From contig JAGQGU010000053.1 of assembly GCA_020432165.1 (NCBI GenBank), forward strand, positions 1-52,667: a stretch of 52,667 bases of DNA, in the 5' to 3' direction. A model generated the notes under the pieces. It saw only the letters and a list, made by a program, of their open reading frames with translations. It was not told where the DNA came from and searched no databases. The stretch is from Thermomicrobiales bacterium. GTDB taxonomy: Bacteria > Chloroflexota > Chloroflexia > Thermomicrobiales > UBA6265. Position numbers and translations under genes: made by a program. How positions within the stretch are numbered: position 1 is the stretch's first letter; the number at the start of each line of letters is the position of its first letter. This document shows, piece by piece, positions 24,894 to 34,490 of the stretch.

Positions 24894-25190
24894 ATGCCTC
24901 TCTACATCGTTGTTCATACCCCTCGTGAAGATGTTGGCGAAGATGAACTCTTTCCGCCATCCAATCTTGCTGATCTTGCCCGCGACCATGCCGGGGAAGA
25001 CTCCCGCACGCGCTGGATCAAGACGTTCTCTCCCGATCTGAATGACGAGCGACATTTCACGCTCTGGAACGCGCGTAATGCTGCCGATATCCTGGAGGTT
25101 ATGGAGCGGTATCACTTTATGAGTGAGATGGAGCATCGCCCCATTGCCGTGCAGGAATGGGATCCGCAGACGGTACTCGAGGTCGAGTAG
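24894..25190 (+). CDS. conserved-looking small protein of unknown function
   Basis: A 98-residue acidic protein starting MPLYIVVHTPRED. The predicted pattern is beta-alpha-beta-beta-alpha-beta (strand at 2-8, helix LADLARDHA, strands TRWIKTFSPD and HFTLWNA, helix ADILEVMERY, final strand RPIAVQEW), compatible with a ferredoxin-like or DUF4242-like alpha/beta barrel; that is only a fold guess. It lies between ricT and recN with tight spacing and a ribosome binding site (AGGAG) inside the 3' end of ricT, so it is very likely real and co-transcribed. Confidence 0.7.
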   Translation: MPLYIVVHTPREDVGEDELFPPSNLADLARDHAGEDSRTRWIKTFSPDLNDERHFTLWNARNAADILEVMERYHFMSEMEHRPIAVQEWDPQTVLEVE

Positions 25191-25198
25191 GGGCAGCG

Positions 25199-26941
25199 AT
25201 GCTCGTAGAGCTCACGATCTCCAATCTCGCTATCATCGCGCAGACGCGCATCCGCTTTCAGGAAGGGTTGAATGCCCTTACCGGTGAGACGGGAGCGGGT
25301 AAATCGATTTTGCTCGATGCCCTTGGTGCCGTGCTGGGTGCGCGCGTCAGCAGCGATCTCGTTCGTACCGGCGAAAAGTCTGCCCTGGTGGAAGGCCAGT
25401 TCGAATTGCCCGCGGTGGGCTTCGAACGCGTGCTTGATGTGCTCGACGAGATCGGTATTGAATGCGATCCGGTCGATCCGTTAATTCTGACCCGCGAGAT
25501 TCAGGTAAGCGGTCGTTCTACTGCCCGCATCAACGGTCGGCTGGTTCCAGCGGGGCAGTTGAGTGCAGTGGGATCTCTACTGGTTGATATTCATGGGCAA
25601 AGCGATCACCTGCGCATTCTCGATGCCAATGAGCAACGTCGGATTCTCGATCGCTATGCGGGATTGGAGGAGCAGCGCGAGGCGGTATCTCTCGCCGTTG
25701 CTGATTGGCGTGCTGCACGCAAGGCGCTGCAGGATGTGAGCGCCGGTGCTCGAGAACGTGAGCAACGCCGCGATCTGCTGCAATACCAAATCAACGAAAT
25801 CGATGAGATCGCTCCGGTCCCGGGGGAGGACAGTACCCTGGTACGCGAACGCGATGTGCTTCAGAACGCCGATGCTCTGCGCTTGCACGCGTTGAGCGCA
25901 GTCGAGGCGTTGATCGGCGACGCCAGTGAAATCAACGCCATCACGCTCCTTCGGCAAACCGAACACGATGCCCTGGCTGTGGGCGCGATGGACACGGGTG
26001 CACAGCCGTTAGGTGAACGTGCTACCGAGCTATTGGTGCTTGCCGAGGATTTGGCTCGCGATATTCGTGACTATGCTGAAGGTGTCGAAAGCGATCCTGA
26101 GCGCTTGTTGTGGGTCGATGATCGACTTGCCGGCCTGCAGACATTGCGGCGCAAGTATGGAGCCACGCTGGAGGATGTCATCGCGTTTCGCGATGCTGCG
26201 GTGAGTGAGCTGGCGGAGCTTTCTGCGGGTGAGTTTGATCCGGAGCAGCTTGCCGCCAGGCTGGAGGAAACGCGAGCCGTTGCCGCCAGGCTGGCGGTCG
26301 ATCTCTCCGCTACCCGTCAGCGAGCCGCCCATGCTCTCGCGGAGGCAACTCAGGCCAGCATTGCTGATCTGCGCATGGGTAGTGCTGATATCGAGATTCG
26401 TGTGGAGCAACACGAGGATGCCCACGGATTGCCGCTTGATGATGGCCGCGTTGTGGCGGTCGATTCAACCGGTATCGATCTCATCTCCTTTCTCATTGCT
26501 CCAAATGTTGGAGAAGCGTTGAAACCGCTCGGCAAGATCGCCTCGGGTGGTGAAACAGCGCGGATCATGCTCGCGATCAAATCGATCCTGAGCGAGGTTG
26601 ATGAGACACCGACACTCGTTTTCGATGAGATCGATGTTGGTGTCGGCGGGCGCTCGGGACAGATGGTTGGCGAGAAGCTCTGGAGCCTTACCGATCGCCA
26701 TCAGGTGATCGTTATCAGCCATCTCGCCCAGATTGCTGCCTTCGCCGACAAGCACTTCCGCATTGTGAAACAGGAGCAGGATGGCCGGATTGTTAGCGAA
26801 GTCGAGGAGCTTGATCCTCTCAGTCGCGAGGATGAGCTCGCAGCGATGCTGGACGGTATTCCCTCGACACCCGAGAGCCTGGCGAACGCCCGCGCCATGC
26901 TTCAACGCGTCCATGAGTATCGGGCCAGACGCAGCGGTTGA
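25199..26941 (+). CDS. recN: DNA repair protein RecN
   Basis: RecN is an SMC-like ATPase that responds early to double-strand breaks and supports RecA-dependent recombination. The 580-residue protein has the Walker A GETGAGKS near the N-terminus, two coiled-coil arms (about 155-215 and 305-370), the ABC signature region IASGGETARIMLAI and Walker B LVFDEIDVGVGG with the D-loop. The ATG at 25199 matches the family's start (LVELTISNLAII). I see no CGAAC-N4-GTTCG box directly upstream, so LexA control, if any, would act at the operon start. Confidence 0.95.
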   Translation: MLVELTISNLAIIAQTRIRFQEGLNALTGETGAGKSILLDALGAVLGARVSSDLVRTGEKSALVEGQFELPAVGFERVLDVLDEIGIECDPVDPLILTREIQVSGRSTARINGRLVPAGQLSAVGSLLVDIHGQSDHLRILDANEQRRILDRYAGLEEQREAVSLAVADWRAARKALQDVSAGAREREQRRDLLQYQINEIDEIAPVPGEDSTLVRERDVLQNADALRLHALSAVEALIGDASEINAITLLRQTEHDALAVGAMDTGAQPLGERATELLVLAEDLARDIRDYAEGVESDPERLLWVDDRLAGLQTLRRKYGATLEDVIAFRDAAVSELAELSAGEFDPEQLAARLEETRAVAARLAVDLSATRQRAAHALAEATQASIADLRMGSADIEIRVEQHEDAHGLPLDDGRVVAVDSTGIDLISFLIAPNVGEALKPLGKIASGGETARIMLAIKSILSEVDETPTLVFDEIDVGVGGRSGQMVGEKLWSLTDRHQVIVISHLAQIAAFADKHFRIVKQEQDGRIVSEVEELDPLSREDELAAMLDGIPSTPESLANARAMLQRVHEYRARRSG

Positions 26942-26998
26942 CGGTCTATACTTTCCCAATAGTTCATTGTGGGCAGCCATGCCCGGTCAGGAGATTCC

Positions 26999-27301
26999 AT
27001 GCAACCGAACATGAAAATGATCCAGCAGATGCAGAACCGCATGATGAAGATTCAGCAGGAGCTGGAAGAGACGATTGTGCAGGGAAGCGCTGGTGGCGGC
27101 GTTGTTACCGTTGAAGTCACTGGTCAGCGCGAGATGAAGTCAGTCAAAATTGATCCCTCCGCCGTCGATCCGGATGATGTGGAGATGCTGGAAGATCTGG
27201 TACTTGCCGCTGTCACCGACGCGATGGACAAGGCCTTGAAGTTGAACGAACAGAAGATGAGTGCCATTACCGGTGGCATCAAGATTCCTGGTCTCATGTA
27301 G
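26999..27301 (+). CDS. YbaB/EbfC family nucleoid-associated protein
   Basis: A 100-residue DNA-binding protein of the YbaB/EbfC family, dimeric and nucleoid-associated. The sequence shows MKMIQQMQNRMMKIQQELEE (N-terminal helix), GGGVVTVEVTGQREMKSVKI (central sheet) and LEDLVLAAVTDAMDKAL (second helix). AGGAG lies 5 bases before the ATG. In many bacteria it sits between dnaX and recR; here neither is adjacent, but holB and recN are close upstream. Confidence 0.93.
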   Translation: MQPNMKMIQQMQNRMMKIQQELEETIVQGSAGGGVVTVEVTGQREMKSVKIDPSAVDPDDVEMLEDLVLAAVTDAMDKALKLNEQKMSAITGGIKIPGLM

Positions 27302-27307
27302 TCATCG

Positions 27308-27541
27308 GTGGTGACCCTGAAAGAGCCTGTACCATTCTTCCTGGATGATGTGGTCCGCTTGCGCAAACCCCACCCCTGTGGCGGCTATGAGTGGACCGTG
27401 GTTCGTTTGGGCGCCGATATAGGACTCGTCTGCACTACCTGTGGCAGGCGAGTTCTGCTACCACGGCGCGAGCTGGAGCGGCGATTGAAGACATTTGTCA
27501 GCCGCGGACCAGAATATGTCGCCCCGGAGGATGCGCAGTGA
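27308..27541 (+). CDS. DUF951 family protein
   Basis: The 77-residue product shows the DUF951 pattern: an opening strand, [20 protein letters not shown] and a second half-site [20 protein letters not shown]. The HPCGG and CTTCG cysteines form a likely zinc site in a small beta-rich fold. The start is GTG at 27308, six bases after ybaB. It overlaps the following MFS gene by 4 bases (GTGA), so ybaB, DUF951 and the transporter are one transcription unit. Role unknown, possibly RNA or DNA binding. Confidence 0.85.
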   Translation: MVTLKEPVPFFLDDVVRLRKPHPCGGYEWTVVRLGADIGLVCTTCGRRVLLPRRELERRLKTFVSRGPEYVAPEDAQ

Positions 27542-28935
27542 GCGCCGGCGAGAAGCAGCCGGGTGGCATGGGTGATGTGCTGCGTAATGGCGTCTTCATG
27601 CGCTTGTGGCTGATTCAGGCTGTTACCCAAATCCTCCAGAATATGGTGAACTTCGCGCTCCTCTTACGTGTGCGCGAGGTGGTGGAGGTTCACAGCCTCC
27701 CGAATGCCAATACCGCTATAAGTCTTGTCATCCTCGCATTTTCCTTGCCAGCGGTGCTCTTTGGCCCGGTAGCCGGTGTGTTGGCCGACCGTGCCAACAA
27801 GCGCTTGCTTATGGCGGTGCTAAATGTCGCCCGCGCCTTTGCCGTGCTGCTCTTTCTCGCGATCCGCCCGGGTTGGCATGTCGAAACCATTTTGCTCGCC
27901 TATTACGTGGTGACTTTCCTCTTTGGTATCGCTGGTCAGTTCTTTGCACCGGTGCTTGGTGCCACCATTCCGTTAGTCGCCCGTCGTGATCAGCTGATGA
28001 GCGCCAATGCGCTCTTCAATCTCACCAATACGGCTGCCCAACTCATCGGCTTCGCCGCTGCTGGTCCCATCGTGATTCGCATTATGGGTGTGGATCAACT
28101 TTTTGCCGCTTCGGTGGTTGCCTATCTGCTGGCGGCCGCGCTTGTCTTCACCCTGCCGAACACACCGAAACCGGTGCAGAAGGTCGGCGAGTCTGAGATT
28201 CAGCCAATGCAGCGGCTCTGGAGCGACATGAAGGAGGGACTGGTCTACATCCTTCAGGATCCTGCGCTGATGAAGGCGATCGGCTATCTTACCCTCGCCA
28301 GCACGACCTTCCTCACCATCGCGACGCTTGGCCCTGAGTTCGTCACAGATGTCATCGGGCTGGGCAAGGAGGATATCGGCCTCGTGGTTGCTCCGGCCGG
28401 TGCCGGTATTCTCATTGGTGTGCTCACCGTGCCACGAGTTGTGCGCCGCATTGGTCGCCAATGGCTGATCAGTATCAGCATGATGATGGCCGGTCTGATG
28501 ATGTTGGGTATGGCGCTAACCAGGCGGGTGCTGGATACGCTTACGCTGGGCGATGCCAATGTGACCACGGTTGTCTGGATCGTGGGTGCATTCGCTGCCG
28601 TTCTGGGTATCTGCAACGCCTTTATTCTGGTCCCGAGTCAGACCATGCTGCAGGAACGCAGCCACGAAGCGATTCGCGCGCGCGTCTACGCCACCTTCTT
28701 CACCATTAGCAACACGGTGGCCTTTGTGCCGATCTTCTTTGCCGCTGCTGCGGCAGATATCTTCGGCGTGGTCAATGTGCTATTGGTCATGGCCGGAGTC
28801 GTGGGTGGCATTGGTCTCTTTCAGATCCTGCACGAGCGGCAATCGCGATTCAGCAAATGGAATCGTTTGCGACCACGACATCGTCTCGGTCCGGAGGCTC
28901 TCCCCAAACCACGTACCCGGAAGAACTCAGCCTAA
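27538..28935 (+). CDS. MFS transporter, 12 helices
   Basis: A 465-residue major facilitator protein of the MFS_3/enterobactin-exporter-like group. The first helix follows [14 protein letters not shown]; motif A-like [13 protein letters not shown] lies after helix 2, and [20 protein letters not shown] in the later half is typical of this group. The frame is open from 27391, but the GTG at 27538 is chosen because GGAGG is 7 bases upstream and it overlaps the DUF951 stop. The Arg/Lys-rich C-terminus is cytoplasmic. The 3' end overlaps convergent pyrB by 9 bases. Substrate unknown. Confidence 0.85.
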   Translation: MSAGEKQPGGMGDVLRNGVFMRLWLIQAVTQILQNMVNFALLLRVREVVEVHSLPNANTAISLVILAFSLPAVLFGPVAGVLADRANKRLLMAVLNVARAFAVLLFLAIRPGWHVETILLAYYVVTFLFGIAGQFFAPVLGATIPLVARRDQLMSANALFNLTNTAAQLIGFAAAGPIVIRIMGVDQLFAASVVAYLLAAALVFTLPNTPKPVQKVGESEIQPMQRLWSDMKEGLVYILQDPALMKAIGYLTLASTTFLTIATLGPEFVTDVIGLGKEDIGLVVAPAGAGILIGVLTVPRVVRRIGRQWLISISMMMAGLMMLGMALTRRVLDTLTLGDANVTTVVWIVGAFAAVLGICNAFILVPSQTMLQERSHEAIRARVYATFFTISNTVAFVPIFFAAAAADIFGVVNVLLVMAGVVGGIGLFQILHERQSRFSKWNRLRPRHRLGPEALPKPRTRKNSA

Positions 28936-29832
28936 CAGCTGATTCAGCAGCGCCATGCGCACGAAGACGCCGTTTCGCGCCTGACGGAAGTAAGCAGCAC
29001 GGGGATCAGTGTCCACTTCGGTCGCAATCTCGTCCACACGCGGCAATGGATGCATCACGATGGCGTGTGCGGGAAGGTGAGTCATGGCTTCGGCATCAAT
29101 CACATAGGTGCCTTTCACGGCCTCGTAATCGGATTCGCTGTCGAAACGTTCCTTCTGGATGCGCGTCTGATACACCACATCTGCATTCTCCATTGCAGCA
29201 TGCAGATCGCTCTCCTCTTGCCAATGGACACCAGCGGCATCCAGCGCATCCTTGATATCATCCCGCATGCGTACGGCATTAGGCGCGACAAACGTGATGT
29301 GGCAATTGTTGGTTTGACGCAGCAGCAGACTGAGCGAGCGTACCGTACGGCCGTATTTCAGATCACCCACCATCGCAATGTGGATATCGTCTATCCGACC
29401 TATCTCGTGGTGGATCGTGTAGAGATCGAGCAAGGCTTGCGTAGGATGCTCTCCCGGGCCATCGCCAGCATTGAGAATAGGCACATCCGAAACTGTGACC
29501 GCACGGGCGATCGCACCTTCCTCAAAATGGCGGATCGCGATGGCGTCGGCATAACCGGAGACCATGCGCATCGTATCTTCGACCGTCTCACCCTTAATCG
29601 CAGAACTGAACTCGCTGGCATTTTCGGTGCTGATCACATTGCCACCCAGGCGCATCATCGCGCTCTCGAAGCTAAGTCGGGTGCGTGAACTTGGTTCGTA
29701 GAAGATGGTGGCGAGGATTTTGCCGCGTAATGGCTCGGCATCACGGGGGAGATCGCGCATGCGATCAGCTTCGGTAAAGAGACTTTCCAGCCACGGACGC
29801 TCGAACTGATCTACCGCCAGAATGTGCTTCAC
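28927..29832 (-). CDS. pyrB: aspartate carbamoyltransferase catalytic subunit
   Basis: Catalyses carbamoyl phosphate plus aspartate to carbamoyl aspartate, the first committed pyrimidine step. The 301-residue product has the carbamoyl-phosphate loop FYEPSSRTRLSFESAM, the 80s-loop-type segment (SAIKGETVEDTMRMV), HPTQALLDLYT, the RIQKERF motif and the aspartate-site HPLPRVDEI. The start is GTG at 29832, with AAAGGA 7 bases upstream; a longer open frame upstream overlaps the divergent hydrolase and is not plausible. No regulatory subunit gene (pyrI) or other pyr gene is adjacent. Confidence 0.95.
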   Translation of the reverse strand: MKHILAVDQFERPWLESLFTEADRMRDLPRDAEPLRGKILATIFYEPSSRTRLSFESAMMRLGGNVISTENASEFSSAIKGETVEDTMRMVSGYADAIAIRHFEEGAIARAVTVSDVPILNAGDGPGEHPTQALLDLYTIHHEIGRIDDIHIAMVGDLKYGRTVRSLSLLLRQTNNCHITFVAPNAVRMRDDIKDALDAAGVHWQEESDLHAAMENADVVYQTRIQKERFDSESDYEAVKGTYVIDAEAMTHLPAHAIVMHPLPRVDEIATEVDTDPRAAYFRQARNGVFVRMALLNQLLG

Positions 29833-29902
29833 TACCGAATCCTTTCGTTGCCCGCGCCATATTCTACCGGCAAGATTATAGTTCCATAGAGGAGGACCTG
29901 AC

Positions 29903-30793
29903 ATGGCGGAGCAACTGACGGAACGTGTTTTTGTGTTACCGGGCGGTACGAATATCGGTGTCGTGATCGCGGACGATGGCCGCGCTGTGGTGATAGATAC
30001 CGGACTCAACGATACCCCCGCGCGCAAGCTACTGCGGTTTGTGCGCGAGGATTTGAAGACGGATATCGCCGCCATTATCAATACCCACGGACACGCCGAC
30101 CATTTTGGTGGCAATGCCTTTCTGGTCAAGCGCACTGGCGCACCGGTATACGCTCCCGATCTGGATGAGATGACACTGCGGCATCCGCTGATGCAGCCGA
30201 TCATGCTCTATGGTGGTGCTGATCCCGCCGATGCCATCCGCACATCGTTTCTTGTCGCGGAGGCTGGTCCGGTCGATGGTCTCGTCCATCTGGGCGAGAA
30301 CGAGATTGCCGGTGTGAACTTTGCCGCGCACTCTCTCACAGGACACTCGATGAACCAGCTTGGCTACGTCATCGACGATGTCTTTTTTTGTGCCGACGTT
30401 GTCTTTCCGGAAGCGACACTGGAGAAGTATCCGATCCCATATCTTTACGGACTCACAGAACATCTGCAGGCACTTGAGTTCGCCAGAGGTGTCCAGGCCC
30501 GCAAGATTGTGCCCGGGCATGGTCCGATACTGGATGACATCAACTCACTTGTCGATCTGAATCTGGCGGCCATTGAGCGCGTGATCACCACCATTCTCGA
30601 GATCGTTGATCGCCCCATGTTGGCCGATGAGATCTGTCAGCAACTCTTCCAACACATGAATGTGACCATTGCCGATGCTCAGGCCTACTACCTGCTACGA
30701 CCAACCGTGCAGGCATATCTGGCGCATCTGGAGCGTACAGGAGCGCTTAATCTGATCGTTGCGGATGCCAGCGTGATATGGACGCGGCGGTAG
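29903..30793 (+). CDS. metallo-beta-lactamase-fold hydrolase
   Basis: The 296-residue protein has the zinc-binding motif NTHGHADHFGGNA (His62, His64, Asp66, His67), a second His in HSLTGHSMNQLGYV, the Asp ligand in FFCADVVFP and the final His in IVPGHGP. The C-terminal 80 residues form an extra helical, winged-helix-like domain, as in many glyoxalase-II-like and lactonase-like relatives. Its substrate is not predictable. It is divergent from pyrB with 70 bases between, and GGAGGA lies just before the ATG. Confidence 0.88.
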   Translation: MAEQLTERVFVLPGGTNIGVVIADDGRAVVIDTGLNDTPARKLLRFVREDLKTDIAAIINTHGHADHFGGNAFLVKRTGAPVYAPDLDEMTLRHPLMQPIMLYGGADPADAIRTSFLVAEAGPVDGLVHLGENEIAGVNFAAHSLTGHSMNQLGYVIDDVFFCADVVFPEATLEKYPIPYLYGLTEHLQALEFARGVQARKIVPGHGPILDDINSLVDLNLAAIERVITTILEIVDRPMLADEICQQLFQHMNVTIADAQAYYLLRPTVQAYLAHLERTGALNLIVADASVIWTRR

Positions 30794-30800
30794 CACCGCG

Positions 30801-32111
30801 TTACATCTCCGCCAGAATTCTCCGCGCAACATCCTCGCCCAGGCGCACGGCGTAGTTCGTGCCGCGATCCTCCGGATAGATCTGGGTTGTGTTCGCCAGC
30901 CACAGATTGTCCAGCGGTGTCTTCAAGTCGGGAATCTTCTCGGAGTAGTGCAATGGCGTGATCGGCTGTGCCGCGCGTTCGCGGAAGATCCAGCGTCGTT
31001 TGATCCAGTCAGACGAGAAGGCTGGATTCAGCTTCTGCAAATGCGGCAGATACTCCGTCATGATCTGGTCGTCCGTGAGACCGAAGTAGGGGTGATTCTG
31101 TTCGACATACTTGCTGAGGTAGACCAAATGTCTGCCACCATAGTTCTCGGGTCCGACAAAGTTGGTGTGCTCGATTACCGCGGTGAATGGCATCTCAGGG
31201 TCGGCGATATTCATCCAGTAGGTATCGGTGAGTGCGTGATCAAGCTCCAGCAGTGTGACAATCGCACCTTCGTATTCCAAAGCGTTGAGACGGGTGCGGT
31301 AATCGGTTGAAAGGCCGCTAACGAGCTTCTGGAAGATCGTGCTTGGTGTCGTGCTGAGCACGATATCGACGTGTTCGGCACCGGAATGCGTGTTGACCAC
31401 CCAGCCATCACCAGATTGCTCGAGTGAGGTGATCCCGGTGTGATCAGACATCGTTACACCAGCATCGCGGCAGGCCTGCACCAGTGCATTGGCAACCACC
31501 TGAAAGCTCCCCTTGAAGTAGCCGAGCTTCTCTTGCTCAAGCGGATTCTTGCGGCTCTTCGTGCGCAGCCAGATCTTGCCCCAGAACCAGACCATGCTGA
31601 CACGATCGTGATAGCTCCCGAACTTGGCCTTGAGCTGGGCACCGAGCGTCTTCTCATACGCGTTCCGCCCCAGCATCTTGGTCAGATACTCATCGGCAGT
31701 AATCCCCTCGTATTTCTTCCAGTCCTTTTGGAGTTGCAGCCACAGGGTTACCAGTCCTACCCGCACGCGGTCCCAGATTGGAATGATGTTTAACCTGAGC
31801 AGATCCAAAGCCCCATTCAGAGGCAGTAATCGTCCATCGGCGAAGTAGGAGACATTGCTGGGCAGCCACATGAGTTTGTCGCCGATGCCAAGCTCTGTAG
31901 CGAGCGCCTGAATGTGCGTATCGCTCTGAAAGAGGTGATGGTAGAAGATCTCGATGCGAGTATCGCCGAGCGGTATGGTCGCGGCCTGCCCACCGAAATC
32001 ACCTCGCTCCCAGACCGTGACATTGTGACCCGCCTGAGCGAGACGCAATGCGGCTGTCAATCCGGTGTAGCCACCGCCGATAATGCCAATCGATTTCGCT
32101 GTTGCGGTCAT
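30801..32111 (-). CDS. FAD-dependent amine-oxidase-like oxidoreductase
   Basis: The 436-residue protein has a Rossmann FAD/NAD motif at the N-terminus (GIIGGGYTGLTAALRLAQ, then VTVWERGDFGG) and the C-terminal flavin-closing segment NLWLANTTQIYPEDRGTNYA. The middle resembles the NAD(P)-binding/protoporphyrinogen-oxidase-like and UDP-galactopyranose-mutase-like group often found beside polysaccharide genes. The reaction is not predictable. It converges on the hydrolase gene with only 7 bases between and lies downstream of hppA, separated by a terminator. Confidence 0.8.
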   Translation of the reverse strand: MTATAKSIGIIGGGYTGLTAALRLAQAGHNVTVWERGDFGGQAATIPLGDTRIEIFYHHLFQSDTHIQALATELGIGDKLMWLPSNVSYFADGRLLPLNGALDLLRLNIIPIWDRVRVGLVTLWLQLQKDWKKYEGITADEYLTKMLGRNAYEKTLGAQLKAKFGSYHDRVSMVWFWGKIWLRTKSRKNPLEQEKLGYFKGSFQVVANALVQACRDAGVTMSDHTGITSLEQSGDGWVVNTHSGAEHVDIVLSTTPSTIFQKLVSGLSTDYRTRLNALEYEGAIVTLLELDHALTDTYWMNIADPEMPFTAVIEHTNFVGPENYGGRHLVYLSKYVEQNHPYFGLTDDQIMTEYLPHLQKLNPAFSSDWIKRRWIFRERAAQPITPLHYSEKIPDLKTPLDNLWLANTTQIYPEDRGTNYAVRLGEDVARRILAEM

Positions 32112-32129
32112 GCATAGTCCAGTGTTGTG

Positions 32130-32165
32130 ATGAAAACAGAACCGGGAGCCATTTTGGCCCCCGGT
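32130..32165 (-). terminator. terminator of hppA
   Basis: On the minus strand a GC-rich hairpin (ACCGGG/CCCGGT outer stem at 32141-32146 and 32160-32165, with a one-base mismatch and inner GCC/GGC) is followed by TCTGTTTTC. It ends hppA transcription before the oxidoreductase gene. Confidence 0.75.
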
Positions 32166-32196
32166 AACTGTAGTATGACTTGGCTAACTGTGCCTA

Positions 32197-34368
32197 CTAG
32201 ATGAAGAGTGGAGCCAACACCAATGTAATGGTGGCGAGCAGCTTCACCAGCACGTGGAGGCTCGGACCAGCGGTGTCCTTCCAGGGATCACCTACGGTGT
32301 CACCAACCACGGCAGCAGCATGCGCATCGGAGCCCTTGCCCAGCACCTTGCCATCGGCATCGGTGAGCAGGCCGGCCTCGATCGACTTCTTGGCGTTATC
32401 CCAGGCACCACCGCCATTGTTCATGACGAGTGCCATCAGCACACCAACGATCGTACCGACCATGAGCATACCGGCAGCGGCTTCCCAACCGAGAAGCACA
32501 CCCACGATCACCGGCACGATCACTGCAAGACTACCTGGCAGAATCATCTCGCGCAGCGCGGAGCGGACGGAAATGTCCACACAAGCGCGGTAGTCTGGCT
32601 GGCTGGTGCCCTGCATGATTCCCGGATCGGCGCGGAACTGACGGCGCACCTCCTCAATCATGGCAGTAGCGGCACGGCCGACTGCGCTCATTGCGAAGCT
32701 ACTGAAGACGAAGACCAGCGCGGCACCGATGAGTGCACCGATAAAGACCTTCGGCTCAGCCAAATTGACGACGCGATTGACGGCAGCGGAAACATCCTTA
32801 CCGGCGGCACCACCGAAGCGGGCAACCTCGTCAATAAAGGCGGAGAAGAGCAGGAAGGCAGCCAGTGCGGCCGAACCAACGGCATAGCCCTTGGTGAGTG
32901 CCTTGGTGGTGTTGCCGACGCTATCGAGGGCGTCGGTCACGTCGCGGATCTCTTCTGGCGCATCGCTCATTTCCACGATACCACCGGCGTTGTCCGTGAT
33001 CGGACCGAAGGTATCCATCGCGAGAATGTAGGCGGCGGTCATGAGCATGCCCATGGTGGCAACAGCGGTACCGAAGATACCGGCCGAAGCACCGATGCCA
33101 GCGAACTCGTCCACGCTCTTGCCGAGGGTGAAGCTGCAGAAGAGGGCGATACCAATCACGATAGCCGGCAGACCGGTGGTCTCAAAACCAACGGAGATAC
33201 CACTGATGATGTTGGTGGCTGGACCAGTCTTGCTGGCCTCGGCAATGCCCTTCACCGGTCGGAAATTGCTCTCCGTGTAGTACTGGGTGATGAAGAGGAA
33301 GGCGATGGATGTCGCCAAACCGACGAGTCCGCAGAGAGCGAACTCCCACTTGCCGTACGGCAGCAGCTGGCAGATCAGCACCAACATGACGGCAGCCGTG
33401 GCGACCGTGATATAGAAGCCCTTGTTCAGTTCGGCCATCGGCTTCTGAGTCATCTGCGCCGGGCGGACGCTCATCACACCGAGGATGGAGGCCAATAGAC
33501 CGAACGCGGCCAGCACCAACGGGAAGAAGATGAAGATCAGATTCTTGTCGTTGCTGGTGCCACCAGCAGCGTTGAAGAGTGCGACACCCAGGATCATAGC
33601 GCCGGTCATCTCGGCAGCAGAGCTTTCGAAGATGTCCGCACCACGACCAGCGCAGTCGCCCACGTTGTCGCCAACGAGGTCAGCGATTACAGCCGGGTTG
33701 CGCGGATCGTCCTCAGGAATACCAGCTTCTACCTTACCAACCAGATCGGCACCGACATCGGCAGCCTTGGTGTAGATACCACCACCGAGCTGCGCGAAGA
33801 GCGCGACGAAGCTGGCACCGAAACCGAAGCCGACGATCCAGAATGGGGTCTCGGCGACGGTTGCCCAGCCCTGGCTGGACTCGGCGAACTGATAGACGAT
33901 ACCGTAGACGCCCAGCAGACCGAGCATGCCGAGCGCGATCACGAGGAAGCCGCTCACGGCACCACCGCGCAGTGCGATGGTCATGGCCGGTCCTGTGCCC
34001 TTGACAGCGCCAGCTGCCACTCGAACATTGCTCTTCACGGCCACCCACATCGAGATGATGCCGGAGATACCGGAGAGCAGCGCACCGGCCAGGAAGGCGA
34101 GTGCGGTGATCACGCCACGGGCGGTTTGGTGTTCGTGCTCGAAGACGTAAACCAAACTACCGATGACGATAGAGACCACAACGGCCAGCGCGAAGATGGT
34201 CTGATACTGGCGGGTCAGATAGGCCACAGCACCCTGGTAGATGCGATTGGAGATGTCCTGCATCTCCGGTGTGCCCTGGTCTGCGGCCAGAACTTCCTTT
34301 GCCAGATACCAGGCAAAGCCGATGCCGATGAGACCGAAAACGATCACCGGCAACAGATATAGAAACAT
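32197..34368 (-). CDS. hppA: membrane-bound proton-translocating pyrophosphatase
   Basis: This 723-residue, roughly 16-helix enzyme couples pyrophosphate hydrolysis to ion pumping across the membrane. The catalytic loop DVGADLVGKVEAGIPEDDPR (residues 204-223) and DNVGDCAGRGADIFES are intact, as is the later DNAGGI motif (459-464). The stretch GNTTKALTKG carries Lys489 and Thr492 at the positions that mark the potassium-independent proton-pumping class; potassium-dependent enzymes have Ala at the first. This predicts an H+-pumping, K+-independent enzyme. The ATG follows a strong GGGGAGGGAG site. Confidence 0.95.
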   Translation of the reverse strand: MFLYLLPVIVFGLIGIGFAWYLAKEVLAADQGTPEMQDISNRIYQGAVAYLTRQYQTIFALAVVVSIVIGSLVYVFEHEHQTARGVITALAFLAGALLSGISGIISMWVAVKSNVRVAAGAVKGTGPAMTIALRGGAVSGFLVIALGMLGLLGVYGIVYQFAESSQGWATVAETPFWIVGFGFGASFVALFAQLGGGIYTKAADVGADLVGKVEAGIPEDDPRNPAVIADLVGDNVGDCAGRGADIFESSAAEMTGAMILGVALFNAAGGTSNDKNLIFIFFPLVLAAFGLLASILGVMSVRPAQMTQKPMAELNKGFYITVATAAVMLVLICQLLPYGKWEFALCGLVGLATSIAFLFITQYYTESNFRPVKGIAEASKTGPATNIISGISVGFETTGLPAIVIGIALFCSFTLGKSVDEFAGIGASAGIFGTAVATMGMLMTAAYILAMDTFGPITDNAGGIVEMSDAPEEIRDVTDALDSVGNTTKALTKGYAVGSAALAAFLLFSAFIDEVARFGGAAGKDVSAAVNRVVNLAEPKVFIGALIGAALVFVFSSFAMSAVGRAATAMIEEVRRQFRADPGIMQGTSQPDYRACVDISVRSALREMILPGSLAVIVPVIVGVLLGWEAAAGMLMVGTIVGVLMALVMNNGGGAWDNAKKSIEAGLLTDADGKVLGKGSDAHAAAVVGDTVGDPWKDTAGPSLHVLVKLLATITLVLAPLFI

Positions 34369-34404
34369 TGCTCCCTCCCCTTGGATGGGTCCTGTACGTG
34401 GAAC

Positions 34405-34428
34405 GGCACGTGCCCCTGTGCACGTGCC
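34405..34428. other. inverted repeat upstream of hppA
   Basis: GGCACGTG (34405-34412) and CACGTGCC (34421-34428) form an 8-bp stem with an 8-base loop in the 122-base gap between nadD and hppA. It has no T-run; it may be an operator or a leader hairpin. Confidence 0.45.
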
Positions 34429-34490
34429 ACACTCCGTGATGAAACTATCCCATATTTCCGTAGAAACGTGCAGGTGTAGCGCTGTTTTCG

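Noticed and set aside
32254-33498. 414-residue plus-strand open frame opposite hppA
   Set aside because: Shadow of a highly conserved membrane pyrophosphatase; the product is His/Glu/Gly-rich low-complexity sequence.
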